From: UBA1049 sp964522305
GTDB lineage: Bacteria; Bacillota; Clostridia; Oscillospirales; CAG-382
Reading direction: 5' to 3'
NCBI GenBank assembly: GCA_964522305.1
Contig: CAZFVM010000051.1
Location: forward strand, 1-9,135
Length of the DNA stretch: 9,135 bases
This document shows positions 1-6,565 of the stretch, piece by piece (the stretch's first letter is position 1; every line of letters starts with the position of its first letter). The translations under genes were made by a program, and so were the position numbers. A model generated the notes under the pieces. The model was not told the DNA's origin and did not search any database. It worked only from the letters and a program-made list of their open reading frames with translations.

Positions 1-2106
1 TGAATAGGACGGGGTTTTTATATCCTCTGCCCACACCTGGACTTTCCCCTCCGAAATCTTGGATTTAAGATCGGTATCGGTGATTATTTCTATCTCTACC
101 CCGATTTTTGCCAGCACTGTCTTTGCGTTCTCAAAGACAGGACCCATGGGGTGGTCGGTTAGCCCGTTTGGCAACACAAAAGTATATCTCACCGTAGAAC
201 CGTCGGAGTTTCTTATCTTACCGCTCCGCTCTATAAAGCTATCCGACTCCAAAAACAAAGTCTTTGACATTTGTGCCGTGCCGTCGTAATACTGCTTTTC
301 CTGCCCGTTCTTTGGATATGCCCAAGATGCCTCGGACAAGGGGATGCTAATGTTAACCGCTGCCCCTTCCGGGAAAAACTCCAGCGCCAATCGAGGGTCA
401 AAGGCATGTGCCAATGCCTGTCTTGCGGCAATATCCGGGATTAACTCCGGATTTATCCCCACATAGCCAAAAGCAGAGGCGCGGGAAAACACCACCGAAA
501 GGTTGGTGCCGGGAATCTTGCTGATAGCTTCTTTTGTAGCGGGAATCTCGGTAAAATGAATGTTACCATCCTTGAGGGACGAAATCTCTTGCCCGGCAGA
601 AATCTCTTGATATCTTAAGTACTTGATATACGGTGCCGCCAGGAAAAATCCGTCATTGGCAACGAAGTTTAGTCTGCCTTTTTGATAAAATAAAGAGAGC
701 TCTTTTGTTGGGTTCCCGATGGAATCAGAGGCGATATAGGGACCGGACCCCAAGGGGACTGTCTTTTTCTTTATACTCTCTTGGAAATCCGGGGAGCCAA
801 ACTCTACTCCGAAGGCGTCTGTCCCGTTGAAAGCCGAGGCCCGCGCCTCGTCGGAATAATAATGCATGGGTGACACGGGGATGGCAAAAGCATATATGCT
901 GTCCGGGGCAATCCCGTTAATTGTTATGGTTATGCGCTCCCGCTCTAAATCGTCCTCTCCGAATATGTGGTCCAATTGTATGCCTGAGATGTTCTTGATG
1001 CTGCCTTTATTTTGATCTATATACTCGTTGCGATACTCCTCTATAAATGCCAATGCGGTGCCGGAATCCGGGTAAGGGGCAGAATCTATTCCGTCCGTCA
1101 ACACATTGTTGCGGGTATAAAGGTCATACTCGGGGATGGTCATGGCTGACTTAATATATCCCAAGGTGATATCTATTACCTCTTCTTCGGAATAATCCTT
1201 GAGGTTGTTGATGTCTAAGGGTTCGTATTGAGATACCATCCTGCGTCCATCCATCTTTATCAACCCCATATAGGCAAATATTGCTGCAGTCGGCGGGAAA
1301 TCGGACGGCCAGTTTTTGCCCAGCCCCAAATCTGTCAGAGAAGCACCTTCGGACAATCTCTGGACATAATAATCAAAGTCCTTTTGCACCGCAACTTCCA
1401 ATATATCCCAAGCCGCCTTAATATCCTCGTCCGGGGCAGTCCCGTCCAATATGGCGGCGGTCCTTTGCAACGCCAAAGAAGAGAACTCCTCTTCTTTTTT
1501 GTCTAATATTGCTTTGCTCGGGGTTTGGGTGCGGTATTCATGCAGACCTTCGATATCGGTATTTGCCAAAGTGTTGGGTCCGGAATAAGACGGGTCGAGA
1601 TACACATAAAGGGAAAAAAGCACATCCTTTGCAGTCATTGGGGTCCCGTCGGAAAAGGTAAGCCCCTTCTTTAAAACAAACTCAAAAACAGTACGGGAGT
1701 TATCTTCATCTATCCTGATGGAATGACTGAGAGCAAAGGAGTTCTCCCCGACACCAGAGACTATTAACCCGCTCTCGTCGATATTTATAAGTCCGGTGTG
1801 AGTAAGGGGGATGAGTTCTTCGTCCCGCTTTGTACCGGGGTAAAAGGGATTTAGCCTTTCTATGGTGTCGGTTATACCTATTACAAAGGGATTGGTTGCG
1901 TTTTTGCCCGTCCTTGCCGAAGCGGTCCTTCTGTTAGCCGGCAGGTCTTCTTTGTAAGTCGTTACCTCTCGGGAGACCTCGTCGCTGATGGTATCCGTTG
2001 GGTCCTCTCTGCAGGCGGAAAACAAAAAAACAGCAAGCAATAACACGCTCAACAACACTGCTGTTAAGCGAAGGGTTCCTCTTTGCTTGTGGCTCATCTT
2101 GTCCAT
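1..2106 (-). CDS. Oligopeptide/dipeptide ABC transporter substrate-binding lipoprotein (SBP_bac_5 family), 3' end beyond window
   Basis: Reading the minus strand from the ATG at 2106 gives 702 codons without a stop up to the window edge; the C-terminus is missing. Residues 11-31 form a hydrophobic signal peptide ending in FSAC, a lipobox with Cys32 as the expected lipidated residue, so the mature protein should be tethered outside the membrane. Around residues 139-170 is the family signature (VFEFVLKKGLTFSDGTPMTA then KDVLFSL). Further signatures are GSGPY near 453 and RQALAHAFDP near 560. These match extracytoplasmic solute receptors of peptide/nickel-type ABC importers. The stretch between the DGTP motif and GSGPY (about 280 residues) is longer than in typical family members, suggesting a large insert. 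The start is set by GGAGGTGG at 2121-2114, 7 bases upstream; the ATG nine bases further in sits too far from it. It lies 22 bases after nadE and is probably cotranscribed. Permease genes would be expected beyond position 1. Family call is firm; the ligand is unknown. Confidence 0.88.
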   Translation of the reverse strand, partial: MDKMSHKQRGTLRLTAVLLSVLLLAVFLFSACREDPTDTISDEVSREVTTYKEDLPANRRTASARTGKNATNPFVIGITDTIERLNPFYPGTKRDEELIPLTHTGLINIDESGLIVSGVGENSFALSHSIRIDEDNSRTVFEFVLKKGLTFSDGTPMTAKDVLFSLYVYLDPSYSGPNTLANTDIEGLHEYRTQTPSKAILDKKEEEFSSLALQRTAAILDGTAPDEDIKAAWDILEVAVQKDFDYYVQRLSEGASLTDLGLGKNWPSDFPPTAAIFAYMGLIKMDGRRMVSQYEPLDINNLKDYSEEEVIDITLGYIKSAMTIPEYDLYTRNNVLTDGIDSAPYPDSGTALAFIEEYRNEYIDQNKGSIKNISGIQLDHIFGEDDLERERITITINGIAPDSIYAFAIPVSPMHYYSDEARASAFNGTDAFGVEFGSPDFQESIKKKTVPLGSGPYIASDSIGNPTKELSLFYQKGRLNFVANDGFFLAAPYIKYLRYQEISAGQEISSLKDGNIHFTEIPATKEAISKIPGTNLSVVFSRASAFGYVGINPELIPDIAARQALAHAFDPRLALEFFPEGAAVNISIPLSEASWAYPKNGQEKQYYDGTAQMSKTLFLESDSFIERSGKIRNSDGSTVRYTFVLPNGLTDHPMGPVFENAKTVLAKIGVEIEIITDTDLKSKISEGKVQVWAEDIKTPSYS

Positions 2107-2113
2107 TAGATAA

Positions 2114-2121
2114 CCACCTCC
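2114..2121 (-). promoter_or_regulatory. Ribosome binding site of the lipoprotein gene
   Basis: GGAGGTGG on the minus strand lies 7 bases before the ATG at 2106, inside the 22-base gap after the nadE stop. It selects the first of two nearby in-frame ATGs and supports translation independent of nadE within the same message. Confidence 0.75.
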
Positions 2122-2128
2122 GAAATTG

Positions 2129-2860
2129 TTAATCTTTGTAATATCTGGGGCGCTGACGCTTGTGCTCGGTCCTGGCGTGGTACCCGTCCACTATACGCTT
2201 GACCTCTTCGGTAGCTTTGCCATACAAAAGATAGTCGTCAATGGAGTCATAGGTTATTCCCATATCTCCCTCGTCGGTTTGGCCTTCAAAGAGTCCCGCC
2301 GTGGGGGCTTTGGTTAATATATTCTTGGGTGCATCCAAATAGGCTAAAAACTCATATACCTCTCGAACCGTGAGGTCGGAAATCGGGTTGAAATCATAGG
2401 CGCCGTCCCCCCACTTGGTGAAATACCCCAGGTGAATCTCGCTCCTGTTCCCAGTGCCTACTACCAGCATATTCTTTGAATTGGCTATGGTAAAAAGAGT
2501 TAGCATACGAAGCCGAGGAGCAATGTTGGCGATAGCGCCGGGGGCGAGGTCAAAATCCTCGCCGATTAGCTTGACCGCCAATCTTTTTAGCTCAGTTAGG
2601 TCTATGACATGGCTCTGTATATTAAATTGCTCTGCCAGAGCCCGCCCATCCTCCATATCGCTCCCAAAGTTAACGGAAGATTCACAGGGCAGCATTATCC
2701 CGATGGTGTTGTCGCAAGCCATCTTGCAGAGTATGCCCGCCAAAGCGCAGTCTTTGCCGCCGCTATTGGCAAAAATTATGCCGGTAGTCCCGCTTTGGAG
2801 CCAAAAGTCTCGGATGAACTCCACCCGCTTTTTTGTTTCTTCTTTGTAGTCTCTTAACAT
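2129..2860 (-). CDS. nadE: NH3-dependent NAD(+) synthase
   Basis: Last step of NAD synthesis: ATP-dependent amidation of nicotinic acid adenine dinucleotide, in the cytoplasm. The 243-aa protein is only the synthetase domain, with no N-terminal nitrilase/glutaminase domain, so ammonia is the expected nitrogen donor. Visible family features are the PP-loop SGGKDC at residues 33-38, NIAPRLRM at 112-119, GTGNRSE at 135-141, TKWGDG at 148-153 with D156, KAPTAGLFEGQTDE at 184-197, and a basic HKR tail near the C-terminus. The PP-loop reads SGGKDC, whereas SGGIDS is the common form; Cys replaces the usual Ser. All other key motifs are intact, so I expect activity. AAAGGGGG at 2873-2866 lies 5 bases before the ATG. 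It is the middle gene of a unit, 29 bases after an unknown 171-aa gene and 22 bases before a peptide-binding lipoprotein gene. Confidence 0.95.
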   Translation of the reverse strand: MLRDYKEETKKRVEFIRDFWLQSGTTGIIFANSGGKDCALAGILCKMACDNTIGIMLPCESSVNFGSDMEDGRALAEQFNIQSHVIDLTELKRLAVKLIGEDFDLAPGAIANIAPRLRMLTLFTIANSKNMLVVGTGNRSEIHLGYFTKWGDGAYDFNPISDLTVREVYEFLAYLDAPKNILTKAPTAGLFEGQTDEGDMGITYDSIDDYLLYGKATEEVKRIVDGYHARTEHKRQRPRYYKD

Positions 2861-2889
2861 TTTTGCCCCCTTTAATACAAAAGGTATAT

Positions 2890-3405
2890 TTATAGGTCGC
2901 TGACCGGCGCCGAGCGCGGGTCATGGAAGTGGTTGTTGAAATACTTGTAGTATATGCTGACCCTCTTGCGTTTCCAACATGTCAGCCGGTGCAGCTCTTG
3001 TTCTGTCACATGTAAAAGATCGTAGTCGGCGACAAAACGATTGTAATGCTCCAAAAAGACAGCATGTTCCGGGATAAACGGATGCGCAGAAAACTTCAAA
3101 ACCCCGACTTCTCCCCTCGGGTACATCCAAAAACTGCAGGTGGATATCGGCTTTGTCCCGGAAATAGAAATTTCAAAAAGATAGGCGTTGTCGGTTGTCA
3201 AAAAGTCATCGAAAGTGTCGGAGGATATACCGTCGTTGTTTATCCCTACCAAAAACTGTAGGTTGTCCTGCCTGTCAAAATCAGAAATATCCTCTATGGC
3301 GTAAGGCTTGAAATAATCGGTCAAAACCTCCAGCCACTCGTAATTTTCTTTTTTGTTTATCTCGGTAAAGGACTTGTATCTTATCCGACGAGTTATGTGG
3401 GACAC
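2890..3405 (-). CDS. Hypothetical protein, 171 aa, first gene of the nadE operon
   Basis: I do not recognise this family. The protein is soluble-looking, with no signal peptide or membrane segment, and is rich in aromatic and acidic residues. Residues about 25-75 are strongly acidic (several D/E/F-containing turns). The middle (about 76-110) looks like beta strands around SFWMYPRGEVGVLKF. The C-terminal part has a basic CWKRKR stretch followed by aromatic residues (SIYYKYF). The start is GTG at 3405, chosen because AGGAGA at 3416-3411 is 5 bases upstream. It is preceded by an extended -10 promoter and followed 29 bases later by nadE, so it is probably cotranscribed with nadE and the lipoprotein gene. 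Codon use resembles nadE. A role linked to NAD or to uptake would be inference from position only. Confidence 0.75.
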   Translation of the reverse strand: MSHITRRIRYKSFTEINKKENYEWLEVLTDYFKPYAIEDISDFDRQDNLQFLVGINNDGISSDTFDDFLTTDNAYLFEISISGTKPISTCSFWMYPRGEVGVLKFSAHPFIPEHAVFLEHYNRFVADYDLLHVTEQELHRLTCWKRKRVSIYYKYFNNHFHDPRSAPVSDL

Positions 3406-3410
3406 GGTTA

Positions 3411-3416
3411 TCTCCT
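3411..3416 (-). promoter_or_regulatory. Ribosome binding site fixing a GTG start
   Basis: AGGAGA on the minus strand lies 5 bases before GTG at 3405-3403. No ATG is better placed, so this site decides the start of the 171-aa gene. Confidence 0.7.
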
Positions 3417-3495
3417 GTCAAAAACGACTTGTCGCTCGCTTGTTAAAAGCCGTGTTTACTCTTTTATTGCATATCAAAACATCACTGATGTGGTT

Positions 3496-3524
3496 ATTAT
3501 AACATATATCTGCGGTTATGAAAA
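3496..3524 (-). promoter_or_regulatory. Extended -10 promoter of the 171-aa gene-nadE-lipoprotein operon
   Basis: Minus strand: perfect TATAAT at 3501-3496 preceded by TGT, giving the extended -10 TGTTATAAT. A weak -35 (TTTTCA at 3524-3519) lies 17 bases upstream. The predicted transcript starts near 3489, leaving a leader of roughly 84 bases before the GTG start. It sits just beyond the terminator of the phospholipase-like gene. The 14-base block covering the -10 and its upstream TATAT is identical to one at 6975-6988. Confidence 0.7.
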
Positions 3525-3545
3525 TATTTATTGACGATTGAGGAT

Positions 3546-3581
3546 AAAAAAAGACCCCCGCCATATCTTTGGCTCGGAGTC
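3546..3581 (-). terminator. Rho-independent terminator of the phospholipase D-like gene
   Basis: On the minus strand GACTCCGAGCC pairs with GGCGGGGGTC (six pairs including one G-T, a small internal loop, then three G-C pairs) around the loop AAAGATAT, followed at once by seven T. It lies about 70 bases after the stop at 3649 and separates that gene from the downstream nadE operon promoter. Confidence 0.85.
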
Positions 3582-3648
3582 TCGATGAGAATTGCTTAAA
3601 GGTGGGCAGCGACACTTATTTATACTAACAAACTGGGTATCTTCTCTT

Positions 3649-5091
3649 TTATAATAAATAATCAAAAAGCCTTGCCAAAAGAGACAAAGCGTTGATAGCC
3701 AATCTCTTTAGCCATCCGGCGTTTAGCTCCTCTACTTTCTCGCTTGGATGATACTTGTAATCCTTGCTAACCAACAAACTTTCGTCCGTATAACCGTGGA
3801 TGTTTGCGCCAAACGCTTCTACCACTTCCTCGCTATGGATTATAACCATTGATTCTGTGCTCAAAAAGGCACTTCTCGGGTCTAAGTTAAAAGACCCAAT
3901 GGCGGTTATTTCTCTATCTATCACAAGAGCCTTGGAATGTATGGAATTCACCGACTGAATCTCCAAAACTTGTATACCCAAATCCACAATCTTCTTACGA
4001 TAATTTTGATATCCTGCAAAAGCCGGCAGATTGGGAGTGCTGCCCAGAGAGTTTGTCAAAAATGTGATGTTCTTTCCCTCTAATTCCGCGGGGCTAATAA
4101 AGCCTTTGGTCATCTTTTTGCTTGGTACAATATAGGGACTCTGAACAAACACCGATTCTTTTGCTGCCTTTGAGAGCTCTACTAATTCGTACCAAACCCA
4201 GGGCTCTTTAGAAAACCTCTCAATAGGGTTGTGTATGAAGGTGATCTTGTTTGTAGGTTGGGATACACTATAAAAATCCGGTGCAGCATCAAATTGCTCT
4301 TTGTACATCTGTCGAGCAATCTCGGCTTTTTCCTTCATGCTGTCAACCATCTTGTCAGCCTTTTTTCTAAAAATACTGCCGGTTATCAAGTTGACATCCT
4401 TGGAATACTTATGGTTCCAAATCTCGTCGAAATAATCAGATATTTGATTTACTGCGCTTAATTTCGCTTCTTCTCCTTCACCGTAATTGATTATGACAAC
4501 ATCCCTATCATTGGTGACCGATTTCTTGTACCATTCCGGGGCGAAATATTTGTCCCCAATATTTCTGCCACCCAAAATTGCCACACTTTTATCTGCTAAT
4601 ACATATTTGTCATGCATGCGGTTGTTGAGTGTCCAGGGTTTTAGAGGGTTGAATTTTTCGTAAAATTTAAGATGAATATTTGGGTGATTGGAAATCCCAT
4701 ATATTACGGGTCTTCTGGAACCTCTAAGACCATGGAACAGCCCGTCCAACAATATATTTACCTGAACTCCTCTGTCAGCAGCGTCAAACAAAGCGCCCAA
4801 AAAGACGTTTGGCGTCTCCCCTCTCTCTATCGAAAAATAAGCGATATCAAGACTCTCTTTTGCGTTCTCTATTATAAATAGCCGTGCAAGACCTGACTCT
4901 AACGGATTGTCTAAAATAATAGCTCTGTCCGGCCCTACTTTGTCGGAATAATAATCTCTATAATCCGAGTTCTCTTTGTATTCCTCGGACACTTCTTTAT
5001 AAAAAGCAAAGATTAAGCCGGAACCTATCACAAAGTAAACAATATAGAGGAGAATTATAATTTTCATAACTTTTTTTATCTTTTTCTTCAT
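3649..5091 (-). CDS. Membrane-anchored phospholipase D superfamily protein, cardiolipin synthase (ClsC)-like
   Basis: A 480-aa protein with a basic N-terminus (MKKKIKKVMK) and one hydrophobic segment at about residues 10-30, fitting an N-terminal membrane anchor with the catalytic part on one membrane face. Two HKD motifs are intact: HDKYVLAD at 160-167 followed by GGRNIGDKYF, and HSKALVID at 385-392 followed by GSFNLDPRS. Paired HKD motifs with GGRNIGD and SFNLDPRS are typical of the ClsC/YmdC-type cardiolipin synthase branch. The likely reaction is phosphatidyl transfer between phospholipids, although hydrolysis cannot be excluded. It is a single-gene unit with its own promoter (5192-5164) and terminator (3581-3546). 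The start is uncertain: an in-frame TTG at 5100 would add three residues, but it has only an AAGG three bases away. The ATG at 5091 has the same AAGG at a longish 11 bases, so translation initiation looks weak. A PAP2 phosphatase gene lies nearby upstream. Confidence 0.9.
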   Translation of the reverse strand: MKKKIKKVMKIIILLYIVYFVIGSGLIFAFYKEVSEEYKENSDYRDYYSDKVGPDRAIILDNPLESGLARLFIIENAKESLDIAYFSIERGETPNVFLGALFDAADRGVQVNILLDGLFHGLRGSRRPVIYGISNHPNIHLKFYEKFNPLKPWTLNNRMHDKYVLADKSVAILGGRNIGDKYFAPEWYKKSVTNDRDVVIINYGEGEEAKLSAVNQISDYFDEIWNHKYSKDVNLITGSIFRKKADKMVDSMKEKAEIARQMYKEQFDAAPDFYSVSQPTNKITFIHNPIERFSKEPWVWYELVELSKAAKESVFVQSPYIVPSKKMTKGFISPAELEGKNITFLTNSLGSTPNLPAFAGYQNYRKKIVDLGIQVLEIQSVNSIHSKALVIDREITAIGSFNLDPRSAFLSTESMVIIHSEEVVEAFGANIHGYTDESLLVSKDYKYHPSEKVEELNAGWLKRLAINALSLLARLFDYLL

Positions 5092-5163
5092 GATTATCAA
5101 AACCTTGTCAAAATGCAGTGGCGCTTCGGTACAGAGATAAAATAAATCTGTTGTTTTTTAGTT

Positions 5164-5192
5164 ATCTTAGCATAAAAAACCGTTTTTATCAA
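5164..5192 (-). promoter_or_regulatory. Promoter of the phospholipase D-like gene
   Basis: Minus strand TTGATA at 5192-5187, a 17-base spacer, then TAAGAT at 5169-5164 preceded by TGC (extended -10). It lies between the hairpin at 5205-5247 and the start at 5091, giving a leader of about 65 bases. Both boxes match consensus well (5/6 and 4/6). Confidence 0.65.
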
Positions 5193-5204
5193 TTGCCCAA
5201 AGCC

Positions 5205-5247
5205 ACAAAGAACAGCCCCAAGCGTATACGCCGGGACTGTCTTTTTT
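5205..5247 (-). terminator. Hairpin terminator after the 75-aa gene, possibly bidirectional
   Basis: On the minus strand ACAGTCCC pairs with GGGGCTGT, extended inward by the self-complementary GCGTATACGC core, then TTCTTTGT. The minus-strand RNA has a G-U pair where the plus-strand RNA would have a C-A mismatch, so the fold is better in the direction of the neighbouring genes. The plus strand carries a cleaner run of six T after its own copy, so it could also stop antisense transcription. It lies about 70 bases after the stop of the 75-aa gene and just upstream of the next promoter. Confidence 0.75.
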
Positions 5248-5312
5248 GATACCATCAAGCATTTTAAATTGCAGCAAAAAGCGAAATCAACAAACCATCA
5301 TTGAAAGTAGAG

Positions 5313-5540
5313 TTACTTTCTCCAATAGTTGTTTGCTGCGGCGACGGTCTGGAAGTTAATTGCCACAACCTGGGACGCCTTGGTCAGGCTGTCTGCGTTG
5401 TTTGCATAATCCTGTCTCAACCTCTTCTTTACCTCTTCGTCTTTTTGGATGTAGCCGACCCCTTTGCGGGAAAGGGTGATTGCCAGCTCGAATCCTTCCT
5501 GGGGGGTGTCTGTAATAAGCGATTCTAACCATGTAGCCAT
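5313..5540 (-). CDS. Small hypothetical protein, 75 aa
   Basis: I do not recognise the family. The protein has no signal peptide, membrane segment or cysteine. Residues about 33-58 are charged (QKDEEVKKRLRQDYANNADS), and the C-terminal third is rich in Ala, Val, Gln and Asn, suggesting a small mostly helical cytosolic protein. Evidence that it is real: AAGGAGG about 8 bases before the ATG at 5540 is among the strongest ribosome sites in the window, and a stable hairpin terminator follows about 70 bases after the stop. It also shows GC-richer codon use than the AT-rich DNA on both sides. It stands alone: 179 bases separate it from the PAP2 gene upstream, and the next gene has its own promoter. 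A possible promoter (TTGAAA near 5605, TATGTT near 5584) has too short a spacer to call. High expression is suggested by the ribosome site, but its function is unknown. Confidence 0.75.
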   Translation of the reverse strand: MATWLESLITDTPQEGFELAITLSRKGVGYIQKDEEVKKRLRQDYANNADSLTKASQVVAINFQTVAAANNYWRK

Positions 5541-5637
5541 AATAATTGCCTCCTTTTAAGTTTGATTGTCTATCAATGAACATAGCTTATTTTTAATCTT
5601 TTCAAAGCTTTTGTAATGCTTAACTTCCGGACTTAAT

Positions 5638-5665
5638 AAAAAGGCTCTAAATCCCCGATTTGGGG
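5638..5665 (-). terminator. Weak candidate terminator after the PAP2 gene
   Basis: Minus strand CCCC-AAATC-GGGG hairpin, then about ten bases and a run of five T. An alternative hairpin AAATC-GGG-GATTT overlaps it and cannot form at the same time. The distance to the T run is longer than in a standard terminator, so read-through into the 75-aa gene is possible. Confidence 0.35.
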
Positions 5666-5719
5666 TTATAGTAAAAAACAATTGTTCCTTTTTCGCTATT
5701 TTTTTGTTTCAAAAATGTA

Positions 5720-6556
5720 TTATCTCACATCAACAGAAGTATTATTAGCAGAGAGTTTCTTTTTGTTTTTGTTGATATGTTTATTCAAAATCAAAAATAT
5801 AGAAAGGCTGAGCAATGCACCGACCGTAACATCACTGGCATAATGGGCACCCAATACTATCCTGGAATACATAACACTCAATATCCAAAGTAAGGAAAAA
5901 AGTTTGAACCATTTTTTGCCTTTCAACTTCGGGAACAAGCTCAGCCAAATAATAGTGCTTGCGTTTGCTGCATGTCCTGAAGGGAAGGACATAAAGGCGT
6001 TATCCCTCGTAAAGCTTTGACGTAAATACCAGGGAGTAAAATTACTATAAGGGTACGACATGTTACTGAATCTCTCCCTTCCCCAGCTTATCTTCAATAA
6101 GTTGAAAGACAAAATAACAAGCAAAAAATAAAAAAGTCCAAACCAGGCAAGTTTGCGCATCTCTTCTCTGTGATCAAACTTTAGAGCTTTGTAAAGCAAC
6201 ACATTAATTATTATCAGACTAATCCCAATAACAAAAAAGCCCATGGAACCGAGATCTATATATCTTCTAAATAAATCTGCCCCTATTATTATGGTAAAGC
6301 CGAAGACAATAAGGATAAAAAGATGATGGAGGATCGTTTGGCTTCTTTTTTTGAATTTGGCAGTTTTATAAAGGATTAGGCAAGAAACTCCTCCTACAAT
6401 GACTGAGGGTAGACCACCCAAAAACTCAAATAAAATGCTAAAGACTTGTTGATTGTTATATAAGCTTATGGATATATTCAAATCATAGATAGTGAAAACA
6501 GTCAGGCACAAAAAACCCATAGGGTATATCAATAAAAATAATCTATTTTTCCCCAT
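5720..6556 (-). CDS. PAP2-family membrane phosphatase (phosphatidic acid phosphatase type 2)
   Basis: A 278-aa polytopic membrane protein with several hydrophobic helices across its length. All three PAP2 phosphatase motifs are visible: KISWGRERF at 155-163 (the usual K-x6-R-P with Phe for Pro), PSGH at 192-195 with the general-acid histidine H195, and SRIVLGAHYASD at 231-242 with catalytic R232, H238 and D242. Members remove phosphate from lipid phosphates such as phosphatidic acid, phosphatidylglycerol phosphate or undecaprenyl pyrophosphate, with the active site at the outer membrane face. The substrate cannot be read from the sequence. The N-terminal ~150 residues form an extra block of hydrophobic segments before the catalytic part. 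AAAGGAT overlaps the end of the upstream 116-aa gene, whose stop is only 9 bases before this ATG, so the two are translated from one message. A cardiolipin-synthase-like gene lies downstream on the same strand. Confidence 0.92.
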   Translation of the reverse strand: MGKNRLFLLIYPMGFLCLTVFTIYDLNISISLYNNQQVFSILFEFLGGLPSVIVGGVSCLILYKTAKFKKRSQTILHHLFILIVFGFTIIIGADLFRRYIDLGSMGFFVIGISLIIINVLLYKALKFDHREEMRKLAWFGLFYFLLVILSFNLLKISWGRERFSNMSYPYSNFTPWYLRQSFTRDNAFMSFPSGHAANASTIIWLSLFPKLKGKKWFKLFSLLWILSVMYSRIVLGAHYASDVTVGALLSLSIFLILNKHINKNKKKLSANNTSVDVR

Positions 6557-6565
6557 CTTTATCCT

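Noticed and set aside
59..1506. Plus-strand open frames at 59-289, 633-830 and 1228-1506
   Set aside because: They lie antisense within the continuous minus-strand lipoprotein frame, have no ribosome sites and give low-complexity products without domain signatures.
2126..2857. Plus-strand open frames across nadE (2126-2317, 2454-2849, 2609-2857)
   Set aside because: They are shadows of nadE, whose motifs are unmistakable on the other strand.
2921..3261. Open frames inside the 171-aa gene (2921-3130 minus, 3046-3261 plus)
   Set aside because: Both overlap the frame that has a promoter, a ribosome site and operon spacing; neither has a ribosome site of its own.
3406..3489. Possible riboswitch in the ~84-base leader of the nadE operon
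   Set aside because: I saw no convincing multi-helix structure or known NAD-responsive motif, and the leader is short and AT-rich.
3418..3615. Minus-strand 65-codon frame between the phospholipase gene and the nadE operon
   Set aside because: It starts with GTG without a ribosome site and runs through a terminator hairpin and a promoter.
5092..5100. TTG start at 5100 for the phospholipase-like gene
   Set aside because: The only AAGG is three bases away, too close; ATG at 5091 is the simpler choice, though its ribosome site is also weak.
5301..5583. Open frames 5301-5528 (plus) and 5356-5583 (minus)
   Set aside because: They are shadows of the 75-aa gene, which alone has AAGGAGG at the right distance.
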